Source: Citrobacter koseri ATCC BAA-895 (lineage in GTDB: Bacteria > Pseudomonadota > Gammaproteobacteria > Enterobacterales > Enterobacteriaceae). From it: DNA of 64,000 bases. How positions within the stretch are numbered: position 1 is the first letter of the stretch; each line of letters begins with the position of its first letter. The notes below the pieces were generated by a model. It saw only the letters and a list, made by a program, of their open reading frames with translations, did no database searches and had not been told where the DNA came from. The stretch is taken from positions 1-64,000 of the forward strand of contig NC_009792.1 of assembly GCF_000018045.1 (NCBI RefSeq). The letters are read 5' to 3'. Of the stretch, positions 25,548-33,808 are shown piece by piece. The position numbers and the translations under genes were made by a program.

Positions 25548-26441
25548 ATGAATGGAAACTTGCTAAGTTCGCATGTAAAAAACGAAACTACGTACAATAT
25601 TCCCCTGTTGATTAATGAAAATGTGATCTCCAGCGGAATTTCATTGATCTCGCTGTGGCATACCTACGCTGACGAAAATTACCGTGTTATATGGCCGCGA
25701 GATAAGAAAAAGCCGCTAATCGCCAATTCGTGGGTCGCGGTCTATACCGTACAGGGGTGCGGGAAAATCCTGCTGAAAGCCGGTGAGCAAATTACATTAA
25801 ACGGCAACTGCATTATCTTTTTAAAACCCACCGATATACAGTCTTACCATTGCGAAGGTTTATTGTGGGAGCAATACTGGATGGAGTTTACCCCAACCAG
25901 TATTATGGATATTCCTATCCGACAACAAAGCATTATTTATAATGGTGATGTTTATAATCAGGAACTGGCCGAAGTTTCACAATTAATTACCCGCCCGGAA
26001 CCGATTAAAAATAATCTCGCCGTCGCGTTTCTCACGAAAATTATTTATCAGTGGATTTGTCTTATTGACTCAAACGGGAAAAAAGACCCACAACGCATAC
26101 AGGTTGAAAAGTTAATTGCAGCGTTACATGCCAGCCTGCAACGCCGCTGGAGCGTGGCGGATATGGCAGCCACGATCCCCTGTAGCGAAGCCTGGCTGCG
26201 TCGTCTGTTTTTACGCTATACCGGGAAAACACCGAAAGAATATTATCTGGACGCCCGGCTGGAACTGGCATTATCGCTGTTAAAACAGGAAGGGAATACG
26301 GTGGGTCAGGTAGCGGATATGCTCAACTTCTTTGACTCATTTCATTTCAGCAAAGCATTTAAGCATAAATTTGGCTACGCGCCGTCGGCGGTGTTGAAAC
26401 ATCCTGACCGGCACCCGCTGGATGCCGGTCAACAAGATTAG
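25548..26441 (+). CDS. yidL: AraC-family transcriptional regulator
   Basis: A 297-residue regulator with an N-terminal cupin-like sensing domain and two C-terminal helix-turn-helix motifs (WSVADMAATIPCSEAWLRRLFLRYTG and GQVADMLNFFDSFHFSKAFKHKFGY, outlined). The ATG at 25548 (MNGNLLSSHVK) matches E. coli YidL; the in-frame extension upstream is rejected. It is divergent from yidKJ, and the 167-base gap presumably holds its operator. The ligand is probably the YidK/YidJ substrate or a glucoside; not shown by sequence. Confidence 0.92.
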   Translation: MNGNLLSSHVKNETTYNIPLLINENVISSGISLISLWHTYADENYRVIWPRDKKKPLIANSWVAVYTVQGCGKILLKAGEQITLNGNCIIFLKPTDIQSYHCEGLLWEQYWMEFTPTSIMDIPIRQQSIIYNGDVYNQELAEVSQLITRPEPIKNNLAVAFLTKIIYQWICLIDSNGKKDPQRIQVEKLIAALHASLQRRWSVADMAATIPCSEAWLRRLFLRYTGKTPKEYYLDARLELALSLLKQEGNTVGQVADMLNFFDSFHFSKAFKHKFGYAPSAVLKHPDRHPLDAGQQD

Positions 26442-27760
26442 TGCAGTTCAGGCCAGTATTCTTTGTTGGCTTCAATCAGATCATCAAGAATCGCTTTGGC
26501 GACAGACGCGCTCGGCACGGTTTTGGAGAGCGTAATCGCCTGCCACAGACGCTGATAGGAGCGATGCTCCCAGGCATCGACCACCAGTTTCTCGACGGCC
26601 ACCTGCTGGCTCATCAGCCCTTTCTGGAACTGCGGAATATCGCCAACCGTCAGAGACTCCGGCCCGTTATGCCCCACCAGGCAAGGGATCTCCACCATCG
26701 CTTCATCATCAAAGTTATGAATCGCCCCGTTGTTTGGCACAATCAGCAGCATCCGTTCCTGCGTATTAAAGGCGATTGCCGTTGCCAGATCGACGATATA
26801 AGACGCGTGTTCATCAATTTCCAGCTCGCCAGCGGAGGAGTGGCCCGCTTCAATAATCGCGCGACAGGAGCCAAATACCTGTTTTTCGCGGTGATCCATC
26901 ACCTCATTAGCACGCGTGCGCGCCGGGTTCGAGTGCTGCACCACATAGTCCGGGAACAGATAGTATTTCAGATAGGTGTTCGGCATGGTGTCCGGGTCCA
27001 GTGCCTGCACATCCTTCGCTTTGGCGAACGTATCATTCCAGCTCGCTTCAGTATGCGGATCGTTAGATGGCGGAACATAACCGTGTTTCGCGACGTATTC
27101 CCGCAGTTTCGGCATCAGGTCGTTACCCTGCAAGTCCTCAATCGACGTCCACCAGCCAAAGTGGTTCAGCCCGTAATAACGCACGCGCATTTGCTTACGA
27201 TCTTGCAGGCCGACAATCTGCGCCATCCGCCCTTCAATGCCGATCGGCATATCACAGATATTGAGGATTTTGGCGTTCGGGCGCAGACGGCGCGTCGCCT
27301 CGGCCACTATCGCCGCCGGGTTGGAGTAGTTCAGCATCCACGCGTTCGGGGAGTATTTCTCCATGTAATCCACCAGCTCCAGCACGCCGCCAATAGAACG
27401 CATCCCATACGCAATCCCGCCCGGGCCACAGGTTTCCTGGCCTAACACGCCGTGGCGCAGCGGGATTTTTTCGTCTTTTTCCCGCATCGGGTATTTGCCC
27501 ACGCGGATATGCGCCATCACGAAATCAACATCGGTAAACGCTGCTTCGGGATCGGTGGTGTAACTAAACTCAATCTCCGGCGCCTGCTCTTTAAGGATGA
27601 TTTTGCACGCTTCGGCAATCACTTCCTGGCGAGCGCCGTCGTTGTCATAGAATTTCAGCGCGCGAAGCGGAAAACGGTCCTGGTTTGCCAGCAACATCAA
27701 TACGATGCCCGGCGTAAATGTGCTGCCGCCGCCTGCGATAACCACTGAGAATTTTTTCAT
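26438..27760 (-). CDS. glvG: 6-phospho-alpha-glucosidase, GH4 family
   Basis: A full-length 440-residue GH4 enzyme that hydrolyses 6-phospho-alpha-glucosides using NAD+ and a divalent metal. The NAD-binding loop is VVIAGGGSTFTPGI; the metal and specificity motif is CDMPIG, as in 6-phospho-alpha-glucosidases of the GlvA type; LNYSNPAA and YGLNHFGWW are further GH4 blocks. In E. coli K-12 glvG is a broken gene; here it is intact. Its start overlaps the glvC stop (ATGA) and its stop overlaps the convergent yidL stop. Confidence 0.93.
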   Translation of the reverse strand: MKKFSVVIAGGGSTFTPGIVLMLLANQDRFPLRALKFYDNDGARQEVIAEACKIILKEQAPEIEFSYTTDPEAAFTDVDFVMAHIRVGKYPMREKDEKIPLRHGVLGQETCGPGGIAYGMRSIGGVLELVDYMEKYSPNAWMLNYSNPAAIVAEATRRLRPNAKILNICDMPIGIEGRMAQIVGLQDRKQMRVRYYGLNHFGWWTSIEDLQGNDLMPKLREYVAKHGYVPPSNDPHTEASWNDTFAKAKDVQALDPDTMPNTYLKYYLFPDYVVQHSNPARTRANEVMDHREKQVFGSCRAIIEAGHSSAGELEIDEHASYIVDLATAIAFNTQERMLLIVPNNGAIHNFDDEAMVEIPCLVGHNGPESLTVGDIPQFQKGLMSQQVAVEKLVVDAWEHRSYQRLWQAITLSKTVPSASVAKAILDDLIEANKEYWPELH

Positions 27761-29376
27761 GATACTGCCTCCGTCATGGGGATTTGTTCGGTCGATAAGG
27801 GGGATTTCATTAGCGTTTCAAGCTGGTCACGCACCTGGGGCACATGCAGGCCGACAATCACCTGGATGCCATTGCCACGGCGAACCACGCCGTGCGCGCC
27901 CAGTGCTTTAAAGACGTCATCACTCTGGGTCTGCGCCATATCGTGGAGCGCAATACGTAAGCGCGTGGCGCAGTTATTAATGCTTTCGATATTGCCCGCG
28001 CCGCCCAGCGCCTGGAGGAACCCGGCTGCCTGCCCAAGTTTTGCGTCCGGCGCGGGCGCCGTTGTCTGTCCACGCGCGGCCTTGTAATCCGCTTTGCTGT
28101 AGAGTCTGATTTCACTCTCTTCACGACCCGGCGTTTTCAGGTTGAAGCGCAGGATCAGGGTGCGGAAAACCACAAAATAGAGGGCGGTGAATGCCAGCCC
28201 GATGCCTATCTGGGTAAACATCATTCCGGCATGGTTGTGGAACATCGGGATCCAGTTTTGCGGTAAGAACTGATCCAGCAGTCCGCCGCCCATATTTCCT
28301 ACCACGCCGCAGATATACATCACCGTCGCCATTGAGGCCGCCAGCACCGCGTGTACGGCAAACAGCAGCGGAGAGATAAACAGGAAAGTGAATTCCAGCG
28401 GTTCCGTAATGCCCACCAGTACAGCGGTTAACGTGGCGGGGATCAGCAAACCGGCGACCTTCACCCGGTTTTCTGGCGATGCGGTGTAATAGAGCGCCAG
28501 CGCAATCCCGACGGAGCCAAAGATTTTTGAGTTACCGTGCAGGGCAAAACCGCCTTCCGGGAATAACGTCTTCAGCGATTCCGTGCTCTGGCTGAACGCC
28601 TGCATGTGTTGCGCCCAGTAAACCTGAATGCCACCTTCTACCGCCGCCGGGCCAAAAATGAAGGGGCCATAGACGAAGTGATGCAGCCCTGTCGGGATCA
28701 GAATACGTTCGAGGAAGGTGTAGACCCACACGCCCAGCGCGCCCGCTGAACGCAGGAAAGCCTGTAGGGATTCAATGCCCATCTGCACTTTTGGCCAGCC
28801 GAGCAGCGTCAGCCAGGCGCAGGGGATCATCACCAGGAACGCGATAATCACCACAAACGACGTGCCCTGAAAAATACCGAGGAACACGGGCAACGGCTTA
28901 TCGAAATAGCGGTTGTGCAGCGCGGTGACGATGCCCGAAATCATAATGGCGCCGATAATGCTGGTATCGAGCGTTTTTATTCCGGCCATCATCGTCAGAC
29001 CGCTGCCTGCCGTCGGGTCTACGCTGAAGTCCACGCCGAAAAAATGACCCCAGGTCATGCCCATGGCATTAATGAAATAGTTCCATGTCAGGAAGCTGAC
29101 CAGCACCGCCAGACAAGCTCGGCCTTGCGCCTGTTTAGCCAGGCCAATCGGCAAGCCGACGGCGAAAATCAGCGGCATATTACGGAAAACCGTCCAGCCG
29201 CCCTCTTCAATAATATGAACGATTTGCGCAAATAAACTGTTGGGATCGGTCAGCGCTTCGCCAACAAAAAGCGGGTTGCGCAGCATGATAGCGATACCCA
29301 CGACGATACCGGCGAACGGGAACAGCAGTACCGGGGTAAACATAGCGCCGCCAAAGCGTTGTATTTGACTGAGCAT
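27757..29376 (-). CDS. glvC: PTS alpha-glucoside enzyme IICB
   Basis: A 539-residue glucose-family PTS permease: an EIIC membrane domain of about 430 residues (FRNMPLIFAVGLPIGLAKQAQGRA; GITEPLEFTFLFISPLLFAVHAVLAA as GITEPLEF) followed by an EIIB domain whose phosphorylated cysteine is in INNCATRLRI. No EIIA domain is present, so a glucose-type EIIA from elsewhere must donate phosphate. In K-12 the system is split or degraded; here it is one intact protein. The ATG at 29376 matches the GlvC family. Probable substrates: maltose-like alpha-glucosides. Confidence 0.93.
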   Translation of the reverse strand: MLSQIQRFGGAMFTPVLLFPFAGIVVGIAIMLRNPLFVGEALTDPNSLFAQIVHIIEEGGWTVFRNMPLIFAVGLPIGLAKQAQGRACLAVLVSFLTWNYFINAMGMTWGHFFGVDFSVDPTAGSGLTMMAGIKTLDTSIIGAIMISGIVTALHNRYFDKPLPVFLGIFQGTSFVVIIAFLVMIPCAWLTLLGWPKVQMGIESLQAFLRSAGALGVWVYTFLERILIPTGLHHFVYGPFIFGPAAVEGGIQVYWAQHMQAFSQSTESLKTLFPEGGFALHGNSKIFGSVGIALALYYTASPENRVKVAGLLIPATLTAVLVGITEPLEFTFLFISPLLFAVHAVLAASMATVMYICGVVGNMGGGLLDQFLPQNWIPMFHNHAGMMFTQIGIGLAFTALYFVVFRTLILRFNLKTPGREESEIRLYSKADYKAARGQTTAPAPDAKLGQAAGFLQALGGAGNIESINNCATRLRIALHDMAQTQSDDVFKALGAHGVVRRGNGIQVIVGLHVPQVRDQLETLMKSPLSTEQIPMTEAVS

Positions 29377-29521
29377 TTTTACATCCTCATATAACAACCA
29401 GTAGGGAGAGGCCTTTTTTGTAGTGATTGCTGGCCTGATACGAGAATAGGTAGTTGCGATTCTGAGAACATGAAGCGCCGCTTCGATTCGTGATCGCATT
29501 CATGGTTTTAATTCAGTCAAT

Positions 29522-29553
29522 GATGTCTACTTTTTACATAAAAGTTAGACATC
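29522..29553. promoter_or_regulatory. Palindromic operator candidate for YidP
   Basis: GATGTCTA (29522-29529) and TAGACATC (29546-29553) form perfect arms, with CTTTT/AAAAG partly extending the symmetry. GTCTA/TAGAC half-sites are usual for HutC-type GntR regulators. It lies between divergent yidP and glvC, 46 bases before the yidP start. Confidence 0.65.
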
Positions 29554-29598
29554 AAAAGGTTCGTAGCGCGGAAATTAAAGGGAAAAAGAGGTCTGGTA

Positions 29599-30321
29599 GT
29601 GATCTACAAATCGATAGCGGAACGACTAAGAATCCGGCTCAACTCATCTGATTACAACATCGGTAGCCCGTTGCCTGGTGAAAAAAAGCTGGCGGAAGAG
29701 TTTGCTGTGTCACGAATGACCATCCGCAAAGCCGTCGATATGCTGGTGGGATGGGGACTGGTGGTGCGGCGGCACGGGAGCGGCACATACGTGGCGCGTA
29801 AAGACGTTCATCATGAAACCACCAACCTGACCGGACTGGCGGAAGTGCTGCGGCGTCAGGGAAAAGAGGTCACCAGCCAGGTGCTGGTATTTGAAGTGAT
29901 GCCTGCGCCCCCCGCCATTGCCAGCCAGTTGCGGATTCAGATCAACGAACGTATCTACTTTTCCCGCCGCGTGCGCTATGTGGATGGCAAACCGCTGATG
30001 CTGGAGGACAGCTATATGCCCGTCAGGCTGTTCCGTAACCTCTCGCTGATCCACCTGGAAGGGTCGAAATTTGATTATATTGAGAAAGAGTGCGGCATCA
30101 CCATCAGTGGCAACTATGAAAGCCTGACGCCTGTACTGGCCGATAAACAGCTCTCCGCGCAAATGAACGTCCCCGAGCAAACGCCGCTACTGCGAATCAC
30201 ATCGCTTTCTTACAGCGACAGCGGGGAATTTTTGAATTATTCGGTCATGTTCAGAAATGCCAGCGAATACCAGGTGGACTACCATTTACGGCGCGTCCAC
30301 CCGGATGCAAACCTGACCTAG
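29599..30321 (+). CDS. yidP: GntR-family (HutC-type) regulator
   Basis: A 240-residue regulator starting at GTG (MIYKSIAERLRIRL), as in E. coli YidP. The N-terminal winged helix includes LPGEKKLAEEFAVSRMTIRKAVD and RRHGSGTYV; the C-terminal UTRA domain (YFSRRVRYVDGKPLMLEDSYMPV in outline) would bind a small sugar-like effector. It is divergent from glvC-glvG and is the obvious candidate repressor of that operon. Its 3' end overlaps the convergent yidE stop by 4 bases. Confidence 0.93.
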   Translation: MIYKSIAERLRIRLNSSDYNIGSPLPGEKKLAEEFAVSRMTIRKAVDMLVGWGLVVRRHGSGTYVARKDVHHETTNLTGLAEVLRRQGKEVTSQVLVFEVMPAPPAIASQLRIQINERIYFSRRVRYVDGKPLMLEDSYMPVRLFRNLSLIHLEGSKFDYIEKECGITISGNYESLTPVLADKQLSAQMNVPEQTPLLRITSLSYSDSGEFLNYSVMFRNASEYQVDYHLRRVHPDANLT

Positions 30322-31979
30322 CCTAACCCCCAGAAAAGCACCGCCAGCAGTTGCGGGGTGATAATCCGCAGGAACATTACCAGTGGATAAACAGTGGCGT
30401 AGGAGAGCGCCGCCGCGCCGCTGGTGGCATGCAGGTTGTTAGCAAACGCCAGTGCAGGCGGATCGGTCATTGACCCCGCCAGCATCCCGCATAGCGTCAG
30501 GTAGTTCATTTTGGCAAAGATACGCGCCAGAAGACCGACGGTAATCAGCGGAATGGCAGTAATAAAGATGCCGTAACCAATCCAGCTCAGACCATCACCC
30601 TGAGTCAACGTATCAATAAAGTCACCGCCAGATTTCAGCCCGACCACCGCGAGAAACAGCACGATCCCCAGCTCACGCAGCGCCAGGTTGGCGCTTGGCG
30701 GCATAAACCAGTACAGCTTGCCGATGCTGCCGATACGTCCCAGAATCAGCGCCATGATCAGCGGCCCGCCCGCCAGTCCCAGCTTTAACGCTACCGGGAA
30801 TCCAGGGACAAACAACGGAATCGACCCCAACAGCACGCCCAGACCAATACCGATAAACACCGGTAACATCTGCACCTGTTGCAGTTTTTGCTGGGCGTTA
30901 CCCACAACATTGGCCACTGCATCAATTGAAGAGGGACGGCCAACCAGATTGAGGATGTCACCAAATTGCAGGCTGGCGTCGCTACTGGCTACCAGCTCTA
31001 CGCCCGCACGGTTCAGACGGGAGATCACCACGTCATAGCGTTCTTTAAAATGGAGGTCGCGAATGCGTTTTCCGAGCACCTTTTCGTTAGTGACCACGAC
31101 GCGTTCAACGCGCAAATCCGTCCCTCGCGTTGAGAGCGAAGTGTCCACCTCCTGACCAATGACCAGCTGCGCGTTATGCAGATCGACGGGCTGTCCCACC
31201 AGATGCAGCAGGTCGCCCGACTGGATGATCGTTCCCGGTGAAGGCACCATCAGCGTCTCGTCGCGTTTCAGACGCGAACAGATGATTTTATCGCTGTTCA
31301 GGATGGGCACATCCTGGATCGCCATATTGTTGAGATTCGGGTTCTCAACACGGATATTCATGGTCTGGATTAACGAGTGTCCATTGCTAAGCGTGTCTTC
31401 ATGCTGCTTCGCTTCCGCCTCCACGTTGACGCGAAAAATCATCCGCATCAGCCACATGGTGAGCAAAATACCGCAAATCCCGAAAGGATAGGCCATCGCA
31501 TAGCTCATCCCCATCTGATCTACCGCTTCCATTGGCGTTCCCAGATCGCGCAGAATTTGCTGCCCGGCCCCCAGCGCTGGCGTATTGGTGACCGCGCCGG
31601 AGAAAATCCCCAGCACCACCGGTAGCGGGATAGCGAAGATTTTATGCAGAATGGCGGTAACCAGCCCACCGATAATAACAATCAGGATGGCAAAGAGATT
31701 AAGGCGCAACCCTGAGACGCGCAGAGAGGCAAAGAACCCCGGCCCCACCTGAATACCAATGGTGTAAACGAAGAGTATCAGGCCGAATTCCTGGATAAAG
31801 TGCAGCATGTCACTGCTCAGCGTCATCCCGGCCTGATCGACAAAGTGGCCGACGATAATCCCGCCGAACAGTACGCCGCCAATGCCAAAACCGACACCCC
31901 GCACCTTGATATTGCCGATCCACAACCCGACAACCGCCACCAACGCCAGAACGCTGACCGTCAATGCTATATCACTCAT
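30318..31979 (-). CDS. yidE: Putative transporter, AspT/YidE-YbjL family
   Basis: A 553-residue inner-membrane protein, same length as E. coli YidE: two membrane halves of about five helices each, flanking two RCK_C domains (IICSRLKRDETL and GDLLHLVGQP in the first; VISRLNRAGVELV and GDILNLVGRP in the second). Membrane blocks FGGIIVGHF, IQEFGLILFVYTIGIQVGPGFF and SGAVTNTPALGAGQQ typify the family. Substrate unknown. The ATG at 31979 (MSDIALTV) is used; an in-frame extension to 32060 overlaps a terminator region and is rejected. Confidence 0.95.
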   Translation of the reverse strand: MSDIALTVSVLALVAVVGLWIGNIKVRGVGFGIGGVLFGGIIVGHFVDQAGMTLSSDMLHFIQEFGLILFVYTIGIQVGPGFFASLRVSGLRLNLFAILIVIIGGLVTAILHKIFAIPLPVVLGIFSGAVTNTPALGAGQQILRDLGTPMEAVDQMGMSYAMAYPFGICGILLTMWLMRMIFRVNVEAEAKQHEDTLSNGHSLIQTMNIRVENPNLNNMAIQDVPILNSDKIICSRLKRDETLMVPSPGTIIQSGDLLHLVGQPVDLHNAQLVIGQEVDTSLSTRGTDLRVERVVVTNEKVLGKRIRDLHFKERYDVVISRLNRAGVELVASSDASLQFGDILNLVGRPSSIDAVANVVGNAQQKLQQVQMLPVFIGIGLGVLLGSIPLFVPGFPVALKLGLAGGPLIMALILGRIGSIGKLYWFMPPSANLALRELGIVLFLAVVGLKSGGDFIDTLTQGDGLSWIGYGIFITAIPLITVGLLARIFAKMNYLTLCGMLAGSMTDPPALAFANNLHATSGAAALSYATVYPLVMFLRIITPQLLAVLFWGLG

Positions 31980-32060
31980 CTTCTTTTCCCTGTGAATAAC
32001 ATTATTAATTAAATGGATTCTCGCAGAGTACAAGCGGTATGTATGGGTGGTAAAGCACAA

Positions 32061-32086
32061 AAATGCCCCGTCATTGCTGGCGGGGC
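32061..32086 (-). terminator. ibpAB terminator
   Basis: GCCCCG-TCATTGCTGG-CGGGGC; read on the minus strand it is followed by ATTTTTG. It lies between ibpB and yidE. Confidence 0.75.
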
Positions 32087-32103
32087 GGTTTGTTGAAAAG
32101 CAT

Positions 32104-32202
32104 GATGCCGGACCTACAGGTTCGGCGTCGCTTTGTAGGCCCGGTAAGCATAGCGCACCGGGCGATTTGCCGGATGGCGGCTACGCCTTATCCGGCCTAC
32201 AG
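32104..32202. repeat. BIME of REP units
   Basis: Three REP-like palindromes: ATGCCGGACCTACAGG, then TAGGCCCGGTAAGCATAGCG...CCGGGC, then TGCCGGATGGCGG...TTATCCGGCCTACAGG, between the ibpAB terminator and the ibpB stop. Confidence 0.88.
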
Positions 32203-32213
32203 GTAGTCCTGGA

Positions 32214-32642
32214 TTAGCTATTTAATGCGGGACGTTCGCTAATGGCGATACGCTGCGGAGCGATGGTTTCCGGCTCGTTGCGGGTTAAATCAATGTGCAA
32301 TAACCCATTGGTGAAGGTCGCGCCGCTAACCTCCATATTTTCTGCCAGAGTAAAACTCAGACTGAATGGCTGTGTCACCAGCCCCTGATGCAACCATTTG
32401 ATTTCTTTTTCCGGCTGCGCTGGCGTGCCTTTTACGGTCAGGCGCGTGCCTTCCAGTTGAATATCCAGATCTTCCTGACGGAAACCGGCTAACGCGAGGG
32501 TAATGCGGTAGTGGTTGTCATCACTTTTTTCAATGTTATAGGGCGGGAAGCTCTGGCTTTCACCGGTGTTTTGCAGGGCGTTGGCCAGTTTGTCAAAACC
32601 GATCCATTGACGCAGCAGTGGGGATAAATCGTAATTACGCAT
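32214..32642 (-). CDS. ibpB: Small heat shock protein IbpB
   Basis: A 142-residue alpha-crystallin-type chaperone that holds denatured proteins with IbpA for the DnaK/ClpB system. The central crystallin domain includes YRITLALAGFRQEDLDIQLEG; the C-terminal IAI of QRIAISER is the I-x-I anchor. It is transcribed with ibpA, 112 bases downstream of it. Confidence 0.96.
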   Translation of the reverse strand: MRNYDLSPLLRQWIGFDKLANALQNTGESQSFPPYNIEKSDDNHYRITLALAGFRQEDLDIQLEGTRLTVKGTPAQPEKEIKWLHQGLVTQPFSLSFTLAENMEVSGATFTNGLLHIDLTRNEPETIAPQRIAISERPALNS

Positions 32643-32690
32643 GATAATAATCTCCTTCTAAGAAGCGAGTAATACCCAGCGAATCCTCAG
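32643..32690 (-). promoter_or_regulatory. ROSE-like RNA thermometer before ibpB
   Basis: On the minus strand the leader has TCGCTTCTTAGAAGGAG directly before ATTATTATC-ATG. The UCGCU motif (UYGCU type) facing the AGAAGGAG ribosome site is the ROSE pattern, so translation should rise as the hairpin melts with heat. Exact limits are approximate. Confidence 0.6.
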
Positions 32691-32754
32691 ATTCGCATAT
32701 GCTCCCTGACGGCGAGCACGGGGATAACAGGCCGCCGACGGCGACCTGACTGAA

Positions 32755-33168
32755 TCAGTTAATTTCGATACGGCGCGGTTTGTTCGCTTCTGGAATCACG
32801 CGCTCCAGGTCGATATACAGCAGACCGTTCACCAGGTTAGCGCCGCGAACATGAATGTTCTCTGCTAACTGGAATTTGCGTTCAAAGTTACGCTCTGCGA
32901 TGCCCTGGTAGAGATAGGTACGTTCTTTTTGCTCATCCGCGTGAGCGCCTTTTACCACCAGCAGATTATCCTGAGCGGTAATTTCCAGTTCGCTTTCCGC
33001 AAAGCCTGCAACGGCAATCGCAATGCGGTAATGGTTTTCATCCACCAGTTCGACGTTATACGGAGGATAACCGCCATTACTCTGGCTCTGGTTGTTTTCT
33101 AAGAGGTTAAACAGACGATCAAAACCAATGGCAGAACGGTACAGCGGGGATAAGTCAAAGTTACGCAT
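32755..33168 (-). CDS. ibpA: Small heat shock protein IbpA
   Basis: A 137-residue alpha-crystallin-type chaperone, same length as E. coli IbpA. Crystallin-domain block YRIAIAVAGFAESELEITAQ and the C-terminal I-x-I anchor in RRIEIN. First gene of ibpAB, with a heat-shock promoter and a ROSE-type leader upstream. Confidence 0.97.
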   Translation of the reverse strand: MRNFDLSPLYRSAIGFDRLFNLLENNQSQSNGGYPPYNVELVDENHYRIAIAVAGFAESELEITAQDNLLVVKGAHADEQKERTYLYQGIAERNFERKFQLAENIHVRGANLVNGLLYIDLERVIPEANKPRRIEIN

Positions 33169-33264
33169 AATGAATAGCTCCTGAAATCAGCGAGAATAGT
33201 TGACCTTCCATCATGGACAGGTCAGGTAGCCAGAACACCCATCAGGCGTGCTCTTTATTTGCCT
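33169..33264 (-). promoter_or_regulatory. ibpA leader with ROSE RNA thermometer
   Basis: The roughly 95-base leader ends, on the minus strand, with TCTCGCTGATTTCAGGAGC before the start codon. UCGCU opposes the AGGAG ribosome site, the core of ROSE elements known for ibpA in E. coli and Salmonella. Confidence 0.8.
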
Positions 33265-33273
33265 ACACCCTAA

Positions 33274-33301
33274 AAATGGGTCTGGAAATGAACTTTTCAA
33301 G
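33274..33301 (-). promoter_or_regulatory. Sigma-32 heat-shock promoter of ibpAB
   Basis: On the minus strand CTTGAAA (33301-33295), a 14-base spacer and CCCATTT (33280-33274) match the sigma-32 consensus. The rest of the gap to yidQ (33302-33474) shows no further recognisable element. Confidence 0.9.
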
Positions 33302-33474
33302 CGCTTGCAGGGGACTTTTTTTGCAGTTTGTTGTCTATCGCATAGACTGGGTGAACAGCACACATTGTTAAAGTGCGATAAGCGCCACAGTGCGACGTGA
33401 TGGTGATGTTATTTTTCGCGACGGATCGCTATAACTCATCATGCAAACATCGATAATCAACAGATGAATAAATC

Positions 33475-33807
33475 ATGATAAAAAATGTGTTGTTAACGCT
33501 GATGATGTGCAGTGGATTGGTTTTACTGGGTGGCTGCTCCAGCGTAATGTCACATACCGGCGGCAAAGAGGGGACCTACCCCGGCACACGCGCCAGCGCC
33601 GAAATGATCGGCAGCAGTGATACAAACTGGGGCACCAAATCGCTGGCAATCCTGGATATGCCCTTTACCGCCGTCATGGATACGATACTCTTGCCGTGGG
33701 ACTTCTTCCGCACAGACAGCTCAGTGAAGTCGCGAGTGGAAAAGAGCGAGGAGAAAACGAAGATGACCAACGCCGTTATCCCCCCGGCAAGAATGCCCGC
33801 TCACTGA
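33475..33807 (+). CDS. yidQ: YidQ-family lipoprotein
   Basis: A 110-residue lipoprotein: signal peptide VLLTLMMCSGLVLLGGC with lipidation cysteine in LGGC, then a DUF1375-type domain (LAILDMPFTAVMDTILLPWD). Function unknown. Same length as E. coli YidQ. Its 3' end abuts the convergent yidR. Confidence 0.93.
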   Translation: MIKNVLLTLMMCSGLVLLGGCSSVMSHTGGKEGTYPGTRASAEMIGSSDTNWGTKSLAILDMPFTAVMDTILLPWDFFRTDSSVKSRVEKSEEKTKMTNAVIPPARMPAH

Positions 33808-33808
33808 T

